Source of the DNA: Taenia hydatigena
Taxonomy: Eukaryota; Platyhelminthes; Cestoda; Cyclophyllidea; Taeniidae
DNA length: 64,000 nucleotides
NCBI GenBank assembly: GCA_036345935.2
Contig: JADWOT020000006.1
Coordinates: 15,040,519-15,104,518 of the forward strand
Reading direction: 5' to 3'
A model generated the notes under the pieces. That model was given only the letters and a program-made list of their open reading frames with translations, was not told the origin of the DNA and did not search any database. Position 1 is the first letter of the stretch, and every line of letters begins with the position of its first letter. Shown here piece after piece: positions 60,901 to 64,000 of the stretch. The position numbers and the translations under genes were made by a program.

Positions 60901-63900
60901 TTCGACTTATGATTTGAACTATGACGTCTCACCAGAAACTTCATCGTTCGCTTATCCTCCTTGGTAGCATTTGATTGCCTTTTGACATGATGTATGATGA
61001 GGGAAGATACATCCCGGAGTAACGAAGCACATGTTTCAGGAGGTGGATATTCTAGTGTTAAATGCATGCCGCCATTATCCCCGACACCCTCGATTACGTG
61101 GCTCAGCGCTGAACCAAGTGTTGCCGGATTGACAGAGTTCGTACCAGGCGGACAGCAGGTCATACATTTCGCTAACATTGCCCCAACAACATCCCCAGAG
61201 ATTGGGTCTGAGGATGCGGACTAAAAAGTAGCACATGAACTATAATTTAACACCACTCAAAGCAGTGAACATCCGATAAACCAAATTTGAGGAGCGATGA
61301 AGTTAGGTCACAATAGAGGCAATATACCTTAAACAATTTATGCTTTAAGCAAGAAACTGGCACAAATTAATGATAACGTGGGAATTTAAGAAGTCACATA
61401 CAGATACTAAATCAATTAACTTTGATGCTCACATTTTCACCGCGCGCAATACCTTCAATTAGGTTGACAACCGCTTTTGGACGAGTGAAGGCGGTGTCGC
61501 GTTGTTTAAAGTTGGCGCCCTGATGATCGAGGGACCGGAGATAATTTTTTGCATCCTGATCAGCCCAATATTGCTGAAATTTTCGCAGCGCCTCTTTCCA
61601 TTCTGATTCCTTTTGAGCCATTCGCTGTATTACGATCGGAACCACTGTATGTGGACAATTCTTGAGTCCATATATGACATCGCCTGCTTTGTCCCCGTAT
61701 ACCCTGAGATGGCAATTACTTTTGGTAAAATTAGTTTTTCTGCATCGTTTTCGATATCCTCTAGTAGTTAGTTAGCTATCATAGTTGAACCATTTCGAAT
61801 GAATTTTGAAACTTTGCTCACAACCCCCTTAAGTTAAAACGACTGCTTATATAATTGCATTCCTGCACAGTTTGTATCAAACACTGAACGAAAATTACAG
61901 CGAACTTGGTACGATAACTGAACCATGAACCTGATGAGGATGGGTATTAAAAATCCGAAAAATGCGTCAAAATTACGACGGATATAAAACTCAAAGTCAG
62001 CCTACTAAAGATACATGTATGAGGGAATACAAGTCTCACCGATGAATTGCCTTTTTCATCAGTATCGCTGAAGTCCCTCCCAAATAATCATCAAGTCGAA
62101 AACTTTGTATTTCATCCCTGCTCATTCGATCGAGACGACGTCTTACAACGATTAGATTCTGCATTGCGGACCGATTGACTTCCATCACCATATCTGCCTC
62201 ATAGCGCTCGTCCTCCGTATGATACATATTTTCCTCATACTGATTCTTTTTTGACGACACAAACTGTGAGTCTTCCGATGTTAGAGAGGAAAAGCTTATG
62301 TAGGTATCATTGAGCACGGCCCGGGCAATCGCGCTCTTTACACGTCCTGAGCATTTAGGCTGGGGAAAATTAGGCGGAAGAGCCCGATAGCTTGCTCCGC
62401 AAGTGCGCAGCTTATTGAAATCCAAATCAAGGCGCCTTTGGGAGACCTCACTTACTAGTGCAACCATGTCAGCCCCTGTGAGTGGATGAATGTTGTTCCC
62501 ACCAGTAGTAGCACCAACGTCAGAGAGGGGAGGACTGGCAACGGAGTTATTAGAGGGATATCTCTTAGTATCTTCGTTCTGTAGGCAACTGGATGGGGTT
62601 ACAACCGCCTCTCGATCTGATGTTTTCGTCCCAGTTTCAACTGAACGAGACTCAGAATTAGGTAAAACAAACATGTCACAGAATTGTCGATGAAGTTCAG
62701 GGTATCTATGCAGAACTGAATTCGATGCTTCAATCAAATATTTTTCGTCTATTAACTTGCGATTATAAAGATTTATGTTTTGAAGCAAGGACTGGTAGTA
62801 GCGACCAGCATTATCCGCATCCAGGGCATTTCGAACCTGTTTAAGCAGTAAATATTGGGATCTATACAGGCTTACCTTTTGCAACAAGATTGCCTCAGGT
62901 CCAGCAATAGCAACTCCTGCATCCGATAAACTCACATCTCTCGGAGTTTGACGCGGCTTTTTCAAAGGAATCGAATCCACCTGCGAATAGCCTTGAACAG
63001 ATGAATTGGCGGCTGCCATTCGTTTCAGTTTTTTGGACTCCGGTTGTCCTATTGATTCCGGTGGATTACGGTGCCAAGTCGACGAACTATCAGATGCAAT
63101 GCCAGCACCGCTTGCAGAAAATCTGTTGTGTGCGGCGGAGGAGAGTTCACTTACCGAACAATACTGCGGATTTCGACTTCCTCCAGCCTCGTGCTGAAGT
63201 ATTCAGTAAAGAAAGTACACGAACTCACTGGATCCGATGCCATACTAGTGGATTCAGGCAAAAAACGACTGAATTCCTGTAGTAGATCCTCGTGACCATG
63301 GAGCAACTTGGCTACATCTTGATACACTTGCATCTCGGCTTGTTTACGACGGTGTGTATCAATATGCTCCTGTTCACGTTGATACCATTGCAATATTTCC
63401 AGGAAGCATTTGTAAACATCTGGTTTTGCTTGAAACCGATTCTAGAAATAATCTCCTCTCCTTTTTATCTTACCTTGACTTTGTTTACGTAAATGATGGC
63501 GTGATTAAATGACTGTGCGTTATGTTGCTGTTGCTGTTGGACGTTTGGGACGTATGATTGCTGTTGATGGGATGATTGAATACTGGAAGGGTATGCCATG
63601 TGACTTTCAATAATAGGTTGGCTGTTAGGAGCAGATACATGCTGATAATTGTGTGACAATTGTTGCTGTTGTGAATCCGAAGTGGTCAGTTGTGAACGTA
63701 AAACAGGTGGCTGACCGACAGCAGGGGCATAAAATGTGTTTTCTGTAGCTTGCGGAATTGGCTGATAGGATATCGTAGACGAACTGGATGAAATGGCCTC
63801 ATGTGATGCGGAGTCAGAATGACGAAATGCTGAAAATGACGGCAGTTTGCCTGGGGATATTTCAGATGGGTATGCCTGACCGACTGTGGAAAGTGAAACA

Positions 63901-64000
63901 TTCATCGGTCTTGATGTTGCAGCGGGACTTTCTAATCGATAGCCTTGGGGTATAAAGGTGTTGAAGCCAATTATTAGATCTTGATGTCCGTCAAAAAGTT
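57916..64000 (-). CDS. SIN3A: SIN3 transcriptional co-repressor scaffold (5'-partial)
   Basis: SIN3 links DNA-bound repressors to histone deacetylases. Exons: 63474-64000 (partial), 63155-63441, 62040-63122, 61433-61703, 60933-61220, 60396-60695, 59984-60275, 59431-59743, 58705-59320, 58465-58617, 58295-58429, 57916-58260. All phases agree. At the window edge PAH1 ends with GHQDLIIGFNTFIPQGYRL. A Gln/Ser-rich linker precedes PAH2 (FNHAIIYVNKVKNRFQAKPD, then DLLQEFSRFLPE). PAH3 is in the large exon (YRSQYLLLKQVRNALD). The HDAC-interaction region is clear: CGASYRALPPNFPQPKCSGR, LNDTYISFSSLTSEDSQFVS, then YLRSLDHQGANFKQRD, SSLIIHHVKRQ and NNQWYAFLRLHHLLLTRL. An acidic block (DDEGEDEDCEDNEDYGGSE) lies between them. 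Four introns are 32-35 bases. Flatworms may have a single SIN3, so the A suffix only names the nearest vertebrate form. Confidence 0.95.

Noticed and set aside
1..64000. CRISPR arrays, prokaryotic operons, ribosome binding sites or phage features.
   Set aside because: The window is clearly eukaryotic, with spliced genes and LTR elements. No regular spacer repeats were seen.

Overview
This is a eukaryotic window, most likely from a parasitic flatworm (Neodermata). It holds intron-rich, metazoan-type housekeeping genes in AT-leaning DNA (my impression is about 40% GC), several introns of only 29 to 38 bases, and many short LTR repeats. The phylum is inferred; nothing in the window names the species.

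Layout by region. 1-8268 (minus): a secreted or surface protein with a signal peptide and tandem discoidin (F5/8 type C) domains, running off the left edge. 11.3-12.2 kb: LTR copies and a second repeat family. 12.4-14.2 kb (plus): RAE1. 14.8-15.0 kb: an old LTR with its primer-binding site. 16.1-17.6 kb and 23.5-24.7 kb (minus): two JAMM/MPN+ genes that look like BRCC36-type paralogues, with a decayed Ty3/gypsy element between them. 25.9-32.3 kb (plus): DNA polymerase delta catalytic subunit. 35.3-36.3 kb (minus): a complete, compact proteasome subunit PSMD8/Rpn12 gene. 39.4-40.3 kb (minus): a four-exon gene I cannot name. 42.9-44.3 kb (minus): a HAD-family protein that has lost its catalytic aspartates. 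45.2-46.3 and 51.4-52.2 kb: two copies, in opposite orientation, of a miniature LTR retrotransposon (TRIM) sharing an apparently identical 677-bp core. 48.6-49.5 kb (minus): GINS2/PSF2. 53.4-57.4 kb (plus): a full PRMT5. 57.9-64.0 kb (minus): SIN3 without its N terminus, converging on PRMT5.

The genes do not form one pathway. Most are nuclear or ubiquitin-proteasome housekeeping functions: replication (POLD1, GINS2), mRNA export and mitosis (RAE1), chromatin and arginine methylation (SIN3, PRMT5), deubiquitination and the proteasome (JAMM genes, PSMD8). I rebuilt exons by hand from splice sites, reading frame and family similarity. In PSMD8, PRMT5, SIN3, GINS2 and RAE1 every exon phase agrees.

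The most notable observations are the TRIM family (about 160-190 bp LTRs with TGTAG...CTACA ends, a tRNA-Leu-type primer site, a polypurine tract and 5-bp target duplications), the identical core of its two inverted copies, the ultra-short introns (two of GC-AG type), the JAMM pair and the HAD pseudoenzyme.
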